Assembly: GCF_001650915.1 (NCBI RefSeq)
Contig: NZ_LXYO01000038.1
Location: forward strand, 1-64,000
Reading direction: 5' to 3'
DNA: 64,000 nt
Source: Marinobacter sp. EhC06
Lineage (GTDB): Bacteria > Pseudomonadota > Gammaproteobacteria > Pseudomonadales > Oleiphilaceae
The notes beneath the pieces were generated by a model. The model had not been told where the DNA came from. It saw only the letters and a list, made by a program, of their open reading frames with translations, and did no database searches. Positions 7,346 to 15,643 of the stretch are shown piece by piece. The first letter of the stretch is position 1, and each line of letters opens with the position of its first letter. The translations under genes and the position numbers were made by a program.

Positions 7346-8577
7346 TGCAAAAGCTGATTAACTGGGTAGACGAACGTCTGCCGATCGTAGATGCCTGGAA
7401 CAAGCATCTGGGCAAGTATTACGCGCCGAAAAACTTCAACGTGTGGTACTTCTTTGGCTCCCTCGCCATGCTGGTTCTGGTAAACCAGCTGGTTACCGGG
7501 ATCTGGCTGACCATGAGCTATAACCCCTCCGGTGAAGGTGCGTTTGCCTCTGTCGAGTACATCATGCGTGATGTCGAATGGGGTTGGTTGCTGCGTTACC
7601 TGCACTCTACCGGTGCTTCGGCATTCTTCGTCGTGGTGTATCTCCACATGTTCCGGGGGCTGATGTATGGCTCCTACCAGAAGCCGCGTGAATTGATCTG
7701 GATCTTCGGTATGTTGATCTACCTGATCCTGATGGCTGAGGCGTTCATGGGTTATCTGCTGCCCTGGGGCCAGATGTCCTACTGGGGTGCGCAGGTTATC
7801 GTTAACCTGTTCGGTGCTATTCCGGTCATTGGTGAAGATCTGTCACTGTGGATTCGTGGCGATTACCTGATTTCCGGCATTACCCTGAACCGCTTCTTCG
7901 CGTTGCATGTGGTGGCGCTGCCGATCGTTCTGCTTGGTCTGGTTGTGCTTCACATACTGGCGCTGCATGAAGTGGGCTCAAACAACCCTGACGGTATTGA
8001 TATCAAGAAAAACAAGGACGAAAACGGCATTCCGAAAGACGGTATCCCGTTCCATCCTTACTACACTGTGCACGACCTGCTGGGCGTTGGTGTATTCTTC
8101 TTTATCTTCTTCATCGTCGTGTTCTTCTTCCCGGAAGGCGGTGGGCTGTTCATTGAGAAGCCGAATTTCGAGCCGGCAAACCCGCTGAAAACACCAAATC
8201 ACATTGCTCCGGTCTGGTACTTCACACCTTTCTACGCAATGCTGCGTGCGGTAACCATTGACCTGTTCGGTCTGGATGCCAAGTTCTGGGGTGTTGTGGT
8301 GATGGGTGCGGCGATCGCCATTCTGTTCGTGCTGCCCTGGCTGGACAAGAGTCCGGTACGTTCAATGCGTTACAAGGGCTGGTTGAGTCGGATTGCCCTG
8401 GCCATCTTCGCAGTCAGCTTCGTGGTGCTTGGCTATCTCGGCCTGGTACCGGCGACTGAAGGCCGCACCATGGTTGCCCAAGTTCTGACGGTGCTCTACT
8501 TCCTCTACTTTATCCTCATGCCGTTCTATACGCGTATGGAGAAAACCAAGCCAGTTCCAGAGAGGGTGACAGGATAA
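7345..8577 (+). CDS. petB: Ubiquinol-cytochrome c reductase, cytochrome b subunit
   Basis: The 410-residue integral membrane core of the bc1 complex, with two haems b and the Qo and Qi quinone sites. Haem-ligand histidines are visible in the helix with HSTGASAFFVVVYLHMF and the later helix with HVVALPIVLLGLVVLHI. The Qo loop reads PVWY rather than the more widespread PEWY; PVWY is known from other beta- and gammaproteobacteria, so it is not an anomaly. Eight or more hydrophobic helices cover the length. It overlaps both petA and petC by one base, suggesting coupled translation of the three subunits. Confidence 0.97.
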   Translation: MQKLINWVDERLPIVDAWNKHLGKYYAPKNFNVWYFFGSLAMLVLVNQLVTGIWLTMSYNPSGEGAFASVEYIMRDVEWGWLLRYLHSTGASAFFVVVYLHMFRGLMYGSYQKPRELIWIFGMLIYLILMAEAFMGYLLPWGQMSYWGAQVIVNLFGAIPVIGEDLSLWIRGDYLISGITLNRFFALHVVALPIVLLGLVVLHILALHEVGSNNPDGIDIKKNKDENGIPKDGIPFHPYYTVHDLLGVGVFFFIFFIVVFFFPEGGGLFIEKPNFEPANPLKTPNHIAPVWYFTPFYAMLRAVTIDLFGLDAKFWGVVVMGAAIAILFVLPWLDKSPVRSMRYKGWLSRIALAIFAVSFVVLGYLGLVPATEGRTMVAQVLTVLYFLYFILMPFYTRMEKTKPVPERVTG

Positions 8578-9332
8578 TGAGAAAGCTGATTTTTGGTCTT
8601 TTCATCGCGGTCCTGCCAGCTCTCGGGCTGGCAGCGGGTTCAACTGTGCCGCTTGACAGCTTTGAGTCAGATCACTCTGACAAAGCATCTTTGCAGCGCG
8701 GTGCAGCCCTGTTCACCAACTACTGCATGGGCTGTCACTCCATGGAATATGCCCGCTACAAGCGTGTGGCTGACGACCTGGAGATTCCCGACGAGCTGTA
8801 TGAGGAGAATCTGATCTTCACCAGCGCCAAGATTGGCGAGCTGATGAAAAACTCCATGAACAAGGACATGGCGGCTGACTGGTTCGGTGCGCCGCCACCG
8901 GACCTTACGCTGGAAACCCGTTTGCGTGGCGAAGCGTGGGTGTATTCGTACCTGCGTGGTTTCTACAAAGACGAGTCCCGTCCGCTGGGCGTGAACAACG
9001 TGGTGTTCCCGGCTGTGGGCATGCCCCATGTCCTGGTTGGTATGCAGGGGCTGTGTGCCGTCGAGCCTAATATCGGTACCCCGGCCAGCGTTGAGCCTTT
9101 GAGTGGCAACATTAACAACGCGGACGTTTGCCCGGAGTACGCTATCGAAGGCAGCATGTCAGGAGCCGAGTTTGACCAGGCCATGTATGACCTGACCAAT
9201 TTCATGTCTTACATGGGTGATCCGGTCAAGCTTGAGCGTGAGCGTCTGGGGATCTTTGTCCTGATCTTTGTGGCCATCTTCTTCGTGTTCGCCTACCTGC
9301 TCAATCGTGAGTACTGGAAGGACGTACACTGA
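8577..9332 (+). CDS. petC: Ubiquinol-cytochrome c reductase, cytochrome c1 subunit
   Basis: Cytochrome c1 takes electrons from the Rieske protein and hands them to a soluble or bound cytochrome c. The 251-residue protein has an N-terminal Sec signal peptide (about 20 residues, ending near LAAG), one haem c site CMGCH at residues 50-54, and a C-terminal membrane anchor (FVLIFVAIFFVFAYLL) followed by a short charged cytoplasmic tail. It is encoded separately from cytochrome b. A terminator follows. Confidence 0.96.
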   Translation: MRKLIFGLFIAVLPALGLAAGSTVPLDSFESDHSDKASLQRGAALFTNYCMGCHSMEYARYKRVADDLEIPDELYEENLIFTSAKIGELMKNSMNKDMAADWFGAPPPDLTLETRLRGEAWVYSYLRGFYKDESRPLGVNNVVFPAVGMPHVLVGMQGLCAVEPNIGTPASVEPLSGNINNADVCPEYAIEGSMSGAEFDQAMYDLTNFMSYMGDPVKLERERLGIFVLIFVAIFFVFAYLLNREYWKDVH

Positions 9333-9341
9333 GAAATAGGG

Positions 9342-9347
9342 TATAAT
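9342..9347 (+). promoter_or_regulatory. Possible -10 element of sspA, upstream of the petC terminator
   Basis: A perfect TATAAT lies 10 bases after the petC stop. No good -35 hexamer is evident. If used, the transcript would begin near 9354 and have to pass the hairpin at 9362-9388 before reaching sspA at 9441, an unusual order. Confidence 0.35.
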
Positions 9348-9361
9348 CCCGTCCCCTGAGT

Positions 9362-9402
9362 TCCAGCGGGCATAACCGGCCCGCTGGATTTTTGCGTTTT
9401 TT
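9362..9402 (+). terminator. Rho-independent terminator after petC
   Basis: A perfect 10-bp stem (TCCAGCGGGC at 9362-9371 with GCCCGCTGGA at 9379-9388), loop ATAACCG, then five T, GCG and six more T. It should end petABC transcription. Confidence 0.85.
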
Positions 9403-9440
9403 CAGGATCATTTCGGTTTGTTTACTCGTGAGGTAGTTCT

Positions 9441-10070
9441 ATGGGCGTTGTGACCAAGCGGTCATCAATGACGTTTTTCTCGGATCCGGCCAGCCATTAC
9501 AGCCACAGAGTGCGCATTGTTCTGGCAGAGAAGGGTGTTACCGTCGATATCGTTGATGTGGATCCCGACAATCCGCCGGCTGAGCTAGCCGACCTGAACC
9601 CGTACAACGCCCTGCCGACACTGGTGGATCGTGATCTGGTGCTTTATGAGCCCAACATCATGATGGAGTACCTCGACGAGCGTTTCCCGCATCCCCCCTT
9701 GTTGCCGGTGTACCCGGTTGCCCGTGCCAACAGCCGTCTGATGATTCATCGGATTCAGAAAGACTGGTGTGGCCTGGTTGACCAGATCCTGGCGCAGCCG
9801 AACGCCAAGGCCTCTGAAACAGCGCGCAAAGAGCTGAAAGAGAGCCTGTTGGCAACGGCACCGCTGTTTGGAGAGATGCCGTTCTTCCTGTCTGAAGAGT
9901 TCACTATCGTGGACTGTTGTATTGCTCCGATCCTCTGGCGCCTTCCGTCGCTCGGTATCGAGCTGAACGAAAAGCAGGCCAAGCCACTGCAGAAGTACAT
10001 GGAGAGCATCTTCAGCCGGGAAGGGTTCAAGGCAAGCCTGTCCGATCTGGAAGAAGACATTCGCAGCTGA
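9441..10070 (+). CDS. sspA: Stringent starvation protein A
   Basis: A glutathione-S-transferase-fold protein that binds RNA polymerase and modulates transcription during starvation and acid stress. The 209-residue sequence has the thioredoxin-like N-terminal domain (FFSDPASHYSHRVRIVLAEKG) and the helical C-terminal domain with the GST capping motif FTIVDCCIAPILWRL. It lacks an evident catalytic residue, as is usual for SspA. GAGG precedes ATG 9441. It forms a pair with sspB 38 bases downstream, as in E. coli and Pseudomonas. Confidence 0.95.
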   Translation: MGVVTKRSSMTFFSDPASHYSHRVRIVLAEKGVTVDIVDVDPDNPPAELADLNPYNALPTLVDRDLVLYEPNIMMEYLDERFPHPPLLPVYPVARANSRLMIHRIQKDWCGLVDQILAQPNAKASETARKELKESLLATAPLFGEMPFFLSEEFTIVDCCIAPILWRLPSLGIELNEKQAKPLQKYMESIFSREGFKASLSDLEEDIRS

Positions 10071-10108
10071 TTTGGTAACGTTCCGCTGGCCGGAGCAGGA
10101 GAGTGGCA

Positions 10109-10546
10109 GTGGCTGAGAGTAAAAACACCATGACGTCCAGCCGCCCGTACCTGGTACGAGCATTCAATGAGTGGATACTGGACAATGACTGTACCCCCTA
10201 CATCGTGGTGGATGCAGGCATTCAGGGTGTGCAGGTGCCGACTGAGCATGTCGCGAATGGACAGATTGTTCTGAATATCAGTCCGGGAGCGGTGCGTGGC
10301 CTGGTGATCGGCAATGGCGCGCTGGAGTTCAGTGCCCGTTTTGGCGGCGTGCCCATGCAGGTGTTCATTCCGCTGCAGGCGGTTATGGCAATCTACGCCA
10401 AGGAAAACGGTGAGGGCATGGTGTTCGGTAGCGAGCCAGGCTCCCCGGATCCTGACGGCACTTCCCGTGAGCGTGAAGGCGAGCAGTCTTCATCCGGGCA
10501 GGAGGATCGCCCTTCGGGCAGGCCAACCCTCAAGGTCGTTAAATAA
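10109..10546 (+). CDS. sspB: ClpXP adaptor, stringent starvation protein B
   Basis: SspB delivers ssrA-tagged proteins to the ClpXP protease. The N-terminal dimer/tag-binding domain begins SSRPYLVRAFNEWILDN (E. coli: RRPYLLRAFYEWLLDN). A variable acidic/Ser-rich linker (about residues 100-135) leads to the C-terminal ClpX-binding tail RPTLKVVK, nearly identical to the E. coli tail. I chose GTG 10109, 7 bases after AGGAG; GTG 10103 is too close to that site and ATG 10130 has no clear site, so the start is uncertain by a few codons. Confidence 0.93.
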   Translation: MAESKNTMTSSRPYLVRAFNEWILDNDCTPYIVVDAGIQGVQVPTEHVANGQIVLNISPGAVRGLVIGNGALEFSARFGGVPMQVFIPLQAVMAIYAKENGEGMVFGSEPGSPDPDGTSREREGEQSSSGQEDRPSGRPTLKVVK

Positions 10547-10567
10547 ACCTCGCCCCACCGTCTTGAG

Positions 10568-10592
10568 AAAGCCAGCATTTGCTGGCTTTTTT
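10568..10592. terminator. Terminator between convergent sspB and diaA
   Basis: AAAGCCAGCA and TGCTGGCTTT form a tight hairpin followed by a T run on the plus strand. The leftward diaA gene stops at 10591, so the same hairpin may also serve it, although its T tract in that direction is short. Confidence 0.75.
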
Positions 10593-11181
10593 ATCCCCCG
10601 AAGATCTTCGCGTCGATCAGCCCACAAAGGGCGTTAATGATGAGCAGTAATAGTGGCGTTGCCTCGGTTGGGCTGAGATTGTTCAGTGCAATTTCGTGAT
10701 CTTCCGGGTGTAATAGCGACGTTATATCCGATTTTTCCCGTGCACTGAGAACCACAACGCTCATTTCCCGGTCATGGGCGACCTGGATCGCCTGGATGAG
10801 GTTGGCCTTGTGCCCGTCATCAACAATGACGAAAAGCAGGTCTCCGGGTTTGCCAATTGCCCTGACCTGGCGGGAGAAGGTGTCGTTGAAACGGTTATCC
10901 CGGCAGATCGCCGAATAGGTCGTCGCATCGGCGCCAAGGTTGATGGCGGGTAGTGCGGGTCTGTCCTGGTCGAACCGGTTCAGAAGGGCGGTGCAGAAGT
11001 ACTGTGCCAGAATGTTGGCATTGCCATTGGCGCAGGTGATGATTTTTCCGTCCTGGAGCAGAGTTCCCACGAAGGCATTGGCAACCTCCTCAATATCAGG
11101 GCCCACCGTGCTGGCGGCCTGGGCAGTATGCTCCATATGGCTTGCGAACCACTGATTGATCTGGTGTTCGGTGTCGGTCAT
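10591..11181 (-). CDS. diaA: SIS-domain protein, DiaA-like DnaA initiator-associating protein
   Basis: A 196-residue phosphosugar-binding SIS-domain protein of the GmhA/DiaA family. DiaA tetramers bind DnaA and promote its assembly at oriC; the family is often misnamed phosphoheptose isomerase. The core elements ITCANGNANILAQYF and GDLLFVIVDDGHKANLIQA are the SIS nucleotide-sugar-like loops. Order lpoA-yraN-diaA with divergent rsmI matches the E. coli yraLMNO region, which favours DiaA over GmhA; no heptose genes are near. ATG 11181 avoids overlap with yraN; a start 42 bases upstream is possible. Confidence 0.88.
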   Translation of the reverse strand: MTDTEHQINQWFASHMEHTAQAASTVGPDIEEVANAFVGTLLQDGKIITCANGNANILAQYFCTALLNRFDQDRPALPAINLGADATTYSAICRDNRFNDTFSRQVRAIGKPGDLLFVIVDDGHKANLIQAIQVAHDREMSVVVLSAREKSDITSLLHPEDHEIALNNLSPTEATPLLLLIINALCGLIDAKIFGG

Positions 11182-11192
11182 TTTCGGTATCA

Positions 11193-11558
11193 CTATCCTG
11201 CCAGAATTGCGTTCCTGATCCATTGTACCCGGTATTTTTTGACGGTACCCGGGCTGATGGCAACCACGTCTATTCGCGAGAGGTTGTTCCAGAGCCCATG
11301 TCTGTGCAAATAGAATGAAACTGCACGAATCAGGCGTTTCTGTTTGGGGTAATTGATTGAGCTTGCCGGGTCAACAAGGCTACCCGCGCCTCGATAGCGG
11401 ACCTCAAAGAACACAAGGGTATCGCCATCCTGGCCCACGAGGTCGATTTCGCCGCCGCGATTGTAAATATTGCGTTCGATTATCCGCACGCCCCGACTTG
11501 CAAGGTATCGGGCTGCTACGCCTTCGAAGTGATTGCCCAGGGTTTTGGTGCCATCCAT
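11193..11558 (-). CDS. yraN: YraN family protein (UPF0102, endonuclease-like fold)
   Basis: A 121-residue protein of the UPF0102/YraN family, whose fold resembles the PD-(D/E)XK nucleases, although no function is established. Visible motif: RNIYNRGGEIDLVGQDGD followed by LVFFEVRYR, giving the E-D-ExR pattern of that superfamily (usually ExK, here EVR). It lies between lpoA and diaA in a leftward operon. Typical family length is 110-125 residues. Confidence 0.9.
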   Translation of the reverse strand: MDGTKTLGNHFEGVAARYLASRGVRIIERNIYNRGGEIDLVGQDGDTLVFFEVRYRGAGSLVDPASSINYPKQKRLIRAVSFYLHRHGLWNNLSRIDVVAISPGTVKKYRVQWIRNAILAG

Positions 11559-11582
11559 GGCAGCTGATTTGCTCCTGTGGTG

Positions 11583-13454
11583 TTATTCGCTGAGGGGCGC
11601 GGTTTCCTGTTCCGGGGTTGCTGCCTCGCTCTCTTCGGTCACGGGGTCAGGGATGAGCTCGGGAACCCCATTTCGGAACTGTGCCCACAGCTGTTCCCGA
11701 TGAATGCTGCCCTGTGGTGTCATGGTCAGTACACCGGTCTGCCCTGATATCGAGGCGCTTTCGACCTGTTTCAGCAGTGGCAGGCGTTTACTCAGTTGCC
11801 ACGCATCGGCGCCCATGGCGAACAGGCGACCGGGTTGGCCACGGGTGCCTGACAGGTTTTCCGTGGCCCGGGTGCGCAGTTCGTTGTCGTCGCCCAGAAC
11901 CCACGGAATGTCAGTGAAAATAACCCCGTTCAGGTCTCGGTCCCGGGATGGTGCGGGTGTGCCCTCATAGATAATGGAAGGCGAGTAAACTGGCAGGTCA
12001 CCCCCGAAATAAAACGCGAACAGGGGCTTGAACTGCCTTGCCACCGTGGGCTCTGCCACCATGACGATGGCGTCCGCGTCCTGCCGGCGCCTTGGCTCGA
12101 ACTCGACGTCCATGCCGATAGTCCGTTCAACCTGAATGGCCCGGTCCCGGGAAACGGTGATGCCCAGCAGATCGGCCGTTACCGCCCGAAGGTTGTCCTC
12201 CCGGTAGAAGCGTTCAATATCCAGGGCAACGCCGTCATGGGAGGCCATGCGTTTCAGCAATGCCGCCTCGACGCGATCGCCCCATTCGCCGCCGGGGATA
12301 AGAACCAGAACCTGACGCAACTGTTCGGCGGCGAGCCGGTCGGCAATCTGCCGCGCCTCGTCTTCGGCGGAGAGCCCGAATTGATAAAGCCCGTCAGCAG
12401 GCTTGGTATCGGCGGGCAGGTAATTCAGCCCCAGCGCGGGCACCGGCAGTGTATTCATTGAGCCAAGGCCGGCAAGCGCTTCTTTTTCCAGGGGACCAAC
12501 AATCAGGTCGATATCCTGCTCGGACAGCTGTTTGTAGAGATCGCTGAACGATGTTCCTGCGGTGTTGAAGATGCGAATGTCGGTTTCACCCCGGTCAGCA
12601 GAGTCGTCGAGGTAGTAGGCCGCCAGAAAGCCATCGCGAATCGCCTTGCCGGCGGTTGCCAGCGGCCCCTCGAGGGGCAGGACGAGGGCGATTTTTTCAG
12701 GGCGGCTTTCGGCCAGCGTGGCGATCAGTTGCAGCTCCGAGGGCAGTACCTGGGCGGCAGGATGACCGGGCCAGTTGTTCTGCCAGCCACGGATGATTCG
12801 CCCCTGTTCGTCAATGCCGGCGTCCGGTGTCCGGACGAGGCTGGCCAGTTCCAGCCATCCCTGGGCTTCGTAGCCGATGGCCTCGGCAGAGGCTGAGTTG
12901 AGCTCGCTGTCGGGAACCTCTTCCAGCAGAGACCAGACCCGGTTGTGAATCTGTTGTGCATCCGCGGTGTTGTCCGTCTGGGCCAGCAGGATCAGGGTCA
13001 TGGCTGCAGGCATGGGCTCACCGGCCAGGGCGAAGGTGTCCGCCTGCAGGTTGGCTGCCCGGGCAATCAGGTCCGCCGGGTAGTCTATAAAGGTCGACGG
13101 TGTGAGTTCGCCGGCGATCTCTTTTGCCCAGGATTCATCTTCGAGGGCGGTGGCGCTTGCCATGGTCAGTAGCAGTTTCTGGTTGCCAAGCCCCGTAGCG
13201 GGTTGCGCCAGCTGCTGACTTTGAAGTAGCGTTCTGGCCGCCGCGTGATTGCCCTGGTCCTGGAACCTGCTGGCGATCCGGAGCAGGTAAGCCTGGGCGG
13301 TTTCGATGCTGTCTTCGTTGCTGGCCAGTTCCAGGGCCTGATCGGCGGTTTGTGCAACATGGGTTTCGAGGTTCACGGTGGCGCAACCAGCCGACAAAAG
13401 GGCGGCAGTAAATACGCTGGCCAGGGCTCGTTGATGAATGCGGATCTTTATCAT
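11583..13454 (-). CDS. lpoA: LpoA-like outer-membrane lipoprotein activator of PBP1A
   Basis: Outer-membrane lipoprotein that activates the bifunctional peptidoglycan synthase PBP1A from outside the sacculus. From ATG 13454 the 623-residue product starts with a lipoprotein signal peptide (hydrophobic ALASVFTAALL, then SAGC as lipobox). The N-terminal half is TPR-like helical repeat; the C-terminal half (from about residue 275, KIALVLPLEGPLATAGKAI) is a periplasmic-binding-protein type I fold. The frame is open 99 bases upstream, but only this start gives a signal peptide at the N-terminus. First gene of the leftward lpoA-yraN-diaA group, divergent from rsmI. Confidence 0.92.
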   Translation of the reverse strand: MIKIRIHQRALASVFTAALLSAGCATVNLETHVAQTADQALELASNEDSIETAQAYLLRIASRFQDQGNHAAARTLLQSQQLAQPATGLGNQKLLLTMASATALEDESWAKEIAGELTPSTFIDYPADLIARAANLQADTFALAGEPMPAAMTLILLAQTDNTADAQQIHNRVWSLLEEVPDSELNSASAEAIGYEAQGWLELASLVRTPDAGIDEQGRIIRGWQNNWPGHPAAQVLPSELQLIATLAESRPEKIALVLPLEGPLATAGKAIRDGFLAAYYLDDSADRGETDIRIFNTAGTSFSDLYKQLSEQDIDLIVGPLEKEALAGLGSMNTLPVPALGLNYLPADTKPADGLYQFGLSAEDEARQIADRLAAEQLRQVLVLIPGGEWGDRVEAALLKRMASHDGVALDIERFYREDNLRAVTADLLGITVSRDRAIQVERTIGMDVEFEPRRRQDADAIVMVAEPTVARQFKPLFAFYFGGDLPVYSPSIIYEGTPAPSRDRDLNGVIFTDIPWVLGDDNELRTRATENLSGTRGQPGRLFAMGADAWQLSKRLPLLKQVESASISGQTGVLTMTPQGSIHREQLWAQFRNGVPELIPDPVTEESEAATPEQETAPLSE

Positions 13455-13586
13455 GGCAGGCTCGACATACTCCGGATGATTGGGCTTGTAGCGCCAGACT
13501 AACGGTGGCAAGTTTAACAGCTCCGGGGTTAATTCACATGACGTAACTGTCACGGTCCCGGACTCCCCACAAGAGAGGCAGAAGCT

Positions 13587-14483
13587 TTGAAAAACGAGGT
13601 CAGCGATTTCCCGTCGTCAGATAGCCGCAAGGGTGAGTCGGGTGGCACGCTTTATGTCGTTGCCACGCCCATCGGCAATCTTGACGATCTGTCTCCACGG
13701 GCAACCCGGACGCTGGCCAGTGTGGATGTGGTGGCTGCCGAGGATACGCGGCACAGTGGTCGGCTGCTGAGTCATTTGGGTATACAGAAGCGAATGATCG
13801 CGCTCCATGATCACAACGAAAAGGATCGCGCTGCCGGTATTCTGGCTGAACTTCAGGCCGGACGTGATGTGGCTCTGATCTCCGATGCCGGTACGCCGCT
13901 GATTTCGGATCCCGGTTATGTTCTGGTGCGTGAGGCCAGGGCGGCCGGGCACAGAGTCAGCCCGATCCCGGGGCCCTGTGCCCTGGTGGCGGCATTGAGT
14001 GCTGCCGGCCTGCCGACGGACCGATTTCTTTACGTGGGGTTTCTGCCGGCGAAACGCTCTGGTCGCAAAGCCAGCCTGGACTTGCTGAGCAGTGAAGTAG
14101 CGACTCTGGTTTTTTACGAATCGCCTCATCGAATCCTGGAATCGGTGCGTGATATCGGTGAGGTGTTGGGATCCGATCGAGAGATTGTCCTTGGTCGCGA
14201 GATTACCAAGACCTTCGAAACCTTCTATTCCGGTTCAGTGGCAGAGGTTCTGGCAGAGTTGGAGCGAGACCCTCACGGAAGCCGCGGCGAGTTCGTGGTT
14301 ATGGTTCGGGGTGCGATGGCCCAGCCGGGTAACAGTAAGGAAGCTACTATGGATGTGGACCGGGTGCTTCGTGTTTTGCTGGCTGAGCTGCCGGTCAAGA
14401 AGGTCGCCAAAATGGCTGCCGAGTTGACCGGGTTATCGAAAAATGAGCTTTACCAGCGGGCTCTGGAGCTGAAGGATGGCTGA
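13587..14483 (+). CDS. rsmI: 16S rRNA (cytidine1402-2'-O)-methyltransferase
   Basis: RsmI methylates the ribose of C1402 in the 16S rRNA decoding centre, working with RsmH, which is encoded just downstream here. The 298-residue protein has the tetrapyrrole-methylase fold: GTLYVVATPIGNLDDLSPRA, ATRTLASVDVVAAEDTRHS, SDAGTPLISDPGYVLV and IPGPCALVAALSAAG are all family signatures. The start is read as TTG 13587, with GAGAGG about 8 bases upstream; no better in-frame ATG exists before the conserved core. Divergent from lpoA and followed by rnpB. Confidence 0.94.
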   Translation: MKNEVSDFPSSDSRKGESGGTLYVVATPIGNLDDLSPRATRTLASVDVVAAEDTRHSGRLLSHLGIQKRMIALHDHNEKDRAAGILAELQAGRDVALISDAGTPLISDPGYVLVREARAAGHRVSPIPGPCALVAALSAAGLPTDRFLYVGFLPAKRSGRKASLDLLSSEVATLVFYESPHRILESVRDIGEVLGSDREIVLGREITKTFETFYSGSVAEVLAELERDPHGSRGEFVVMVRGAMAQPGNSKEATMDVDRVLRVLLAELPVKKVAKMAAELTGLSKNELYQRALELKDG

Positions 14484-14501
14484 ACACCGTGGCAGTTTCC
14501 C

Positions 14502-14530
14502 TTGCAAGGCCATGGGCGCAGGAGTATTGT
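14502..14530 (+). promoter_or_regulatory. Promoter of rnpB
   Basis: TTGCAA (14502-14507), a 17-base spacer and TATTGT (14525-14530). The predicted transcription start at 14537 coincides exactly with the first base of RNase P helix P1, which strongly supports the call. Confidence 0.65.
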
Positions 14531-14536
14531 CTCGCC

Positions 14537-14883
<347 letters not shown>

Positions 14884-15093
14884 TTTTTTTTCCCTTCCTG
14901 AAATGTCTGTCATTCTCAACAGGCGTTCTTTATAGCCAAAAAATCTTAAACCTCACTTGCAGTCTTCAGAGTTTTTTGCAGGTATTTGATTTTACTTCTT
15001 TTCTTTTCCGTAATCTCACCATTTCATCGAATCTGGCTCTGTAACCTCTTGTCATAAAAGGAAGTTTTCCAAGTGTGGCGCTGTTTGCGGCGC

Positions 15094-15122
15094 TTGCATT
15101 GTGTATTGCGTGTTTCTATAGT
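15094..15122 (+). promoter_or_regulatory. Promoter of mraZ and the dcw cluster
   Basis: TTGCAT (15094-15099), 17 bases, then TATAGT (15117-15122): a good sigma-70 promoter 69 bases before mraZ. The only clear promoter before the long run of overlapping dcw genes, with the MraZ operator just downstream of the predicted start. Confidence 0.65.
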
Positions 15123-15130
15123 GTGCAGAA

Positions 15131-15165
15131 GTGGGAAAAAGTGGATTCTAGTGGTTTTTTGTGGA
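15131..15165 (+). promoter_or_regulatory. MraZ operator: four GTGG repeats at exact 10-bp spacing
   Basis: GTGGG, GTGGA, GTGGT and GTGGA start at 15131, 15141, 15151 and 15161. This matches the known MraZ site of direct TGGG-type repeats separated by about 5 bases, one DNA turn apart, near the transcription start of its own operon. The array would allow an MraZ ring to cover it and repress the cluster. Confidence 0.75.
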
Positions 15166-15190
15166 TATCAGGCACCCAGAGACAGCGTAA

Positions 15191-15643
15191 ATGAGTAATT
15201 TTCTCGGCAGTCATGCCATCAATATGGATGCGAAGGGTCGCCTGGCGATCCCCGCCAAGGTGCGCGAAGAGCTCGCGCAGGCCTGTGGTGGGCGCATTGT
15301 ATTGACTGCAAACGCTGACGAGGAGCGGTGCCTGCTGCTTTATCCCGAACCTGAATGGGAGGTTCTGCGGCCCAAAATCGAGGCGCTTCCGAACATGAAC
15401 AAGGCGGCCCGGCGCCTGCAACGGCTGATTCTGGGTAATGCTGCACCCATGGAGCTGGACTCTGCCGGGCGCATCCTGATTCCTCCAACTCTGAGAAGTT
15501 ATGCCCATCTGGAGAAAAAACTGATGCTGATCGGGCAGGGCAAGAAGCTTGAGCTCTGGAGCGAAGAGCGCTGGTTCGCCTGGCTGGATGAGTCCTCTGA
15601 TGATGAAGAGATGCCGCCCGAGATGGAGGCGCTGTCCTTATGA
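15191..15643 (+). CDS. mraZ: Transcriptional regulator MraZ
   Basis: DNA-binding repressor of the dcw cluster that forms ring-shaped oligomers. The 150-residue protein has two AbrB-like swapped-hairpin domains; the first starts FLGSHAINMDAKGRLAIPAK and the second contains GNAAPMELDSAGRILIPPTL, both with the conserved DxxGR-hydrophobic-IP signature. It stands first in the cluster, downstream of its own candidate operator. Its stop overlaps the rsmH start as ATGA. Confidence 0.97.
   Translation: MSNFLGSHAINMDAKGRLAIPAKVREELAQACGGRIVLTANADEERCLLLYPEPEWEVLRPKIEALPNMNKAARRLQRLILGNAAPMELDSAGRILIPPTLRSYAHLEKKLMLIGQGKKLELWSEERWFAWLDESSDDEEMPPEMEALSL

Noticed and set aside
15044..15094. A possible fifth MraZ box, GTGG near 15074
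   Set aside because: It is out of the 10-bp register of the four-copy array and lies upstream of the -35 element; most likely chance.
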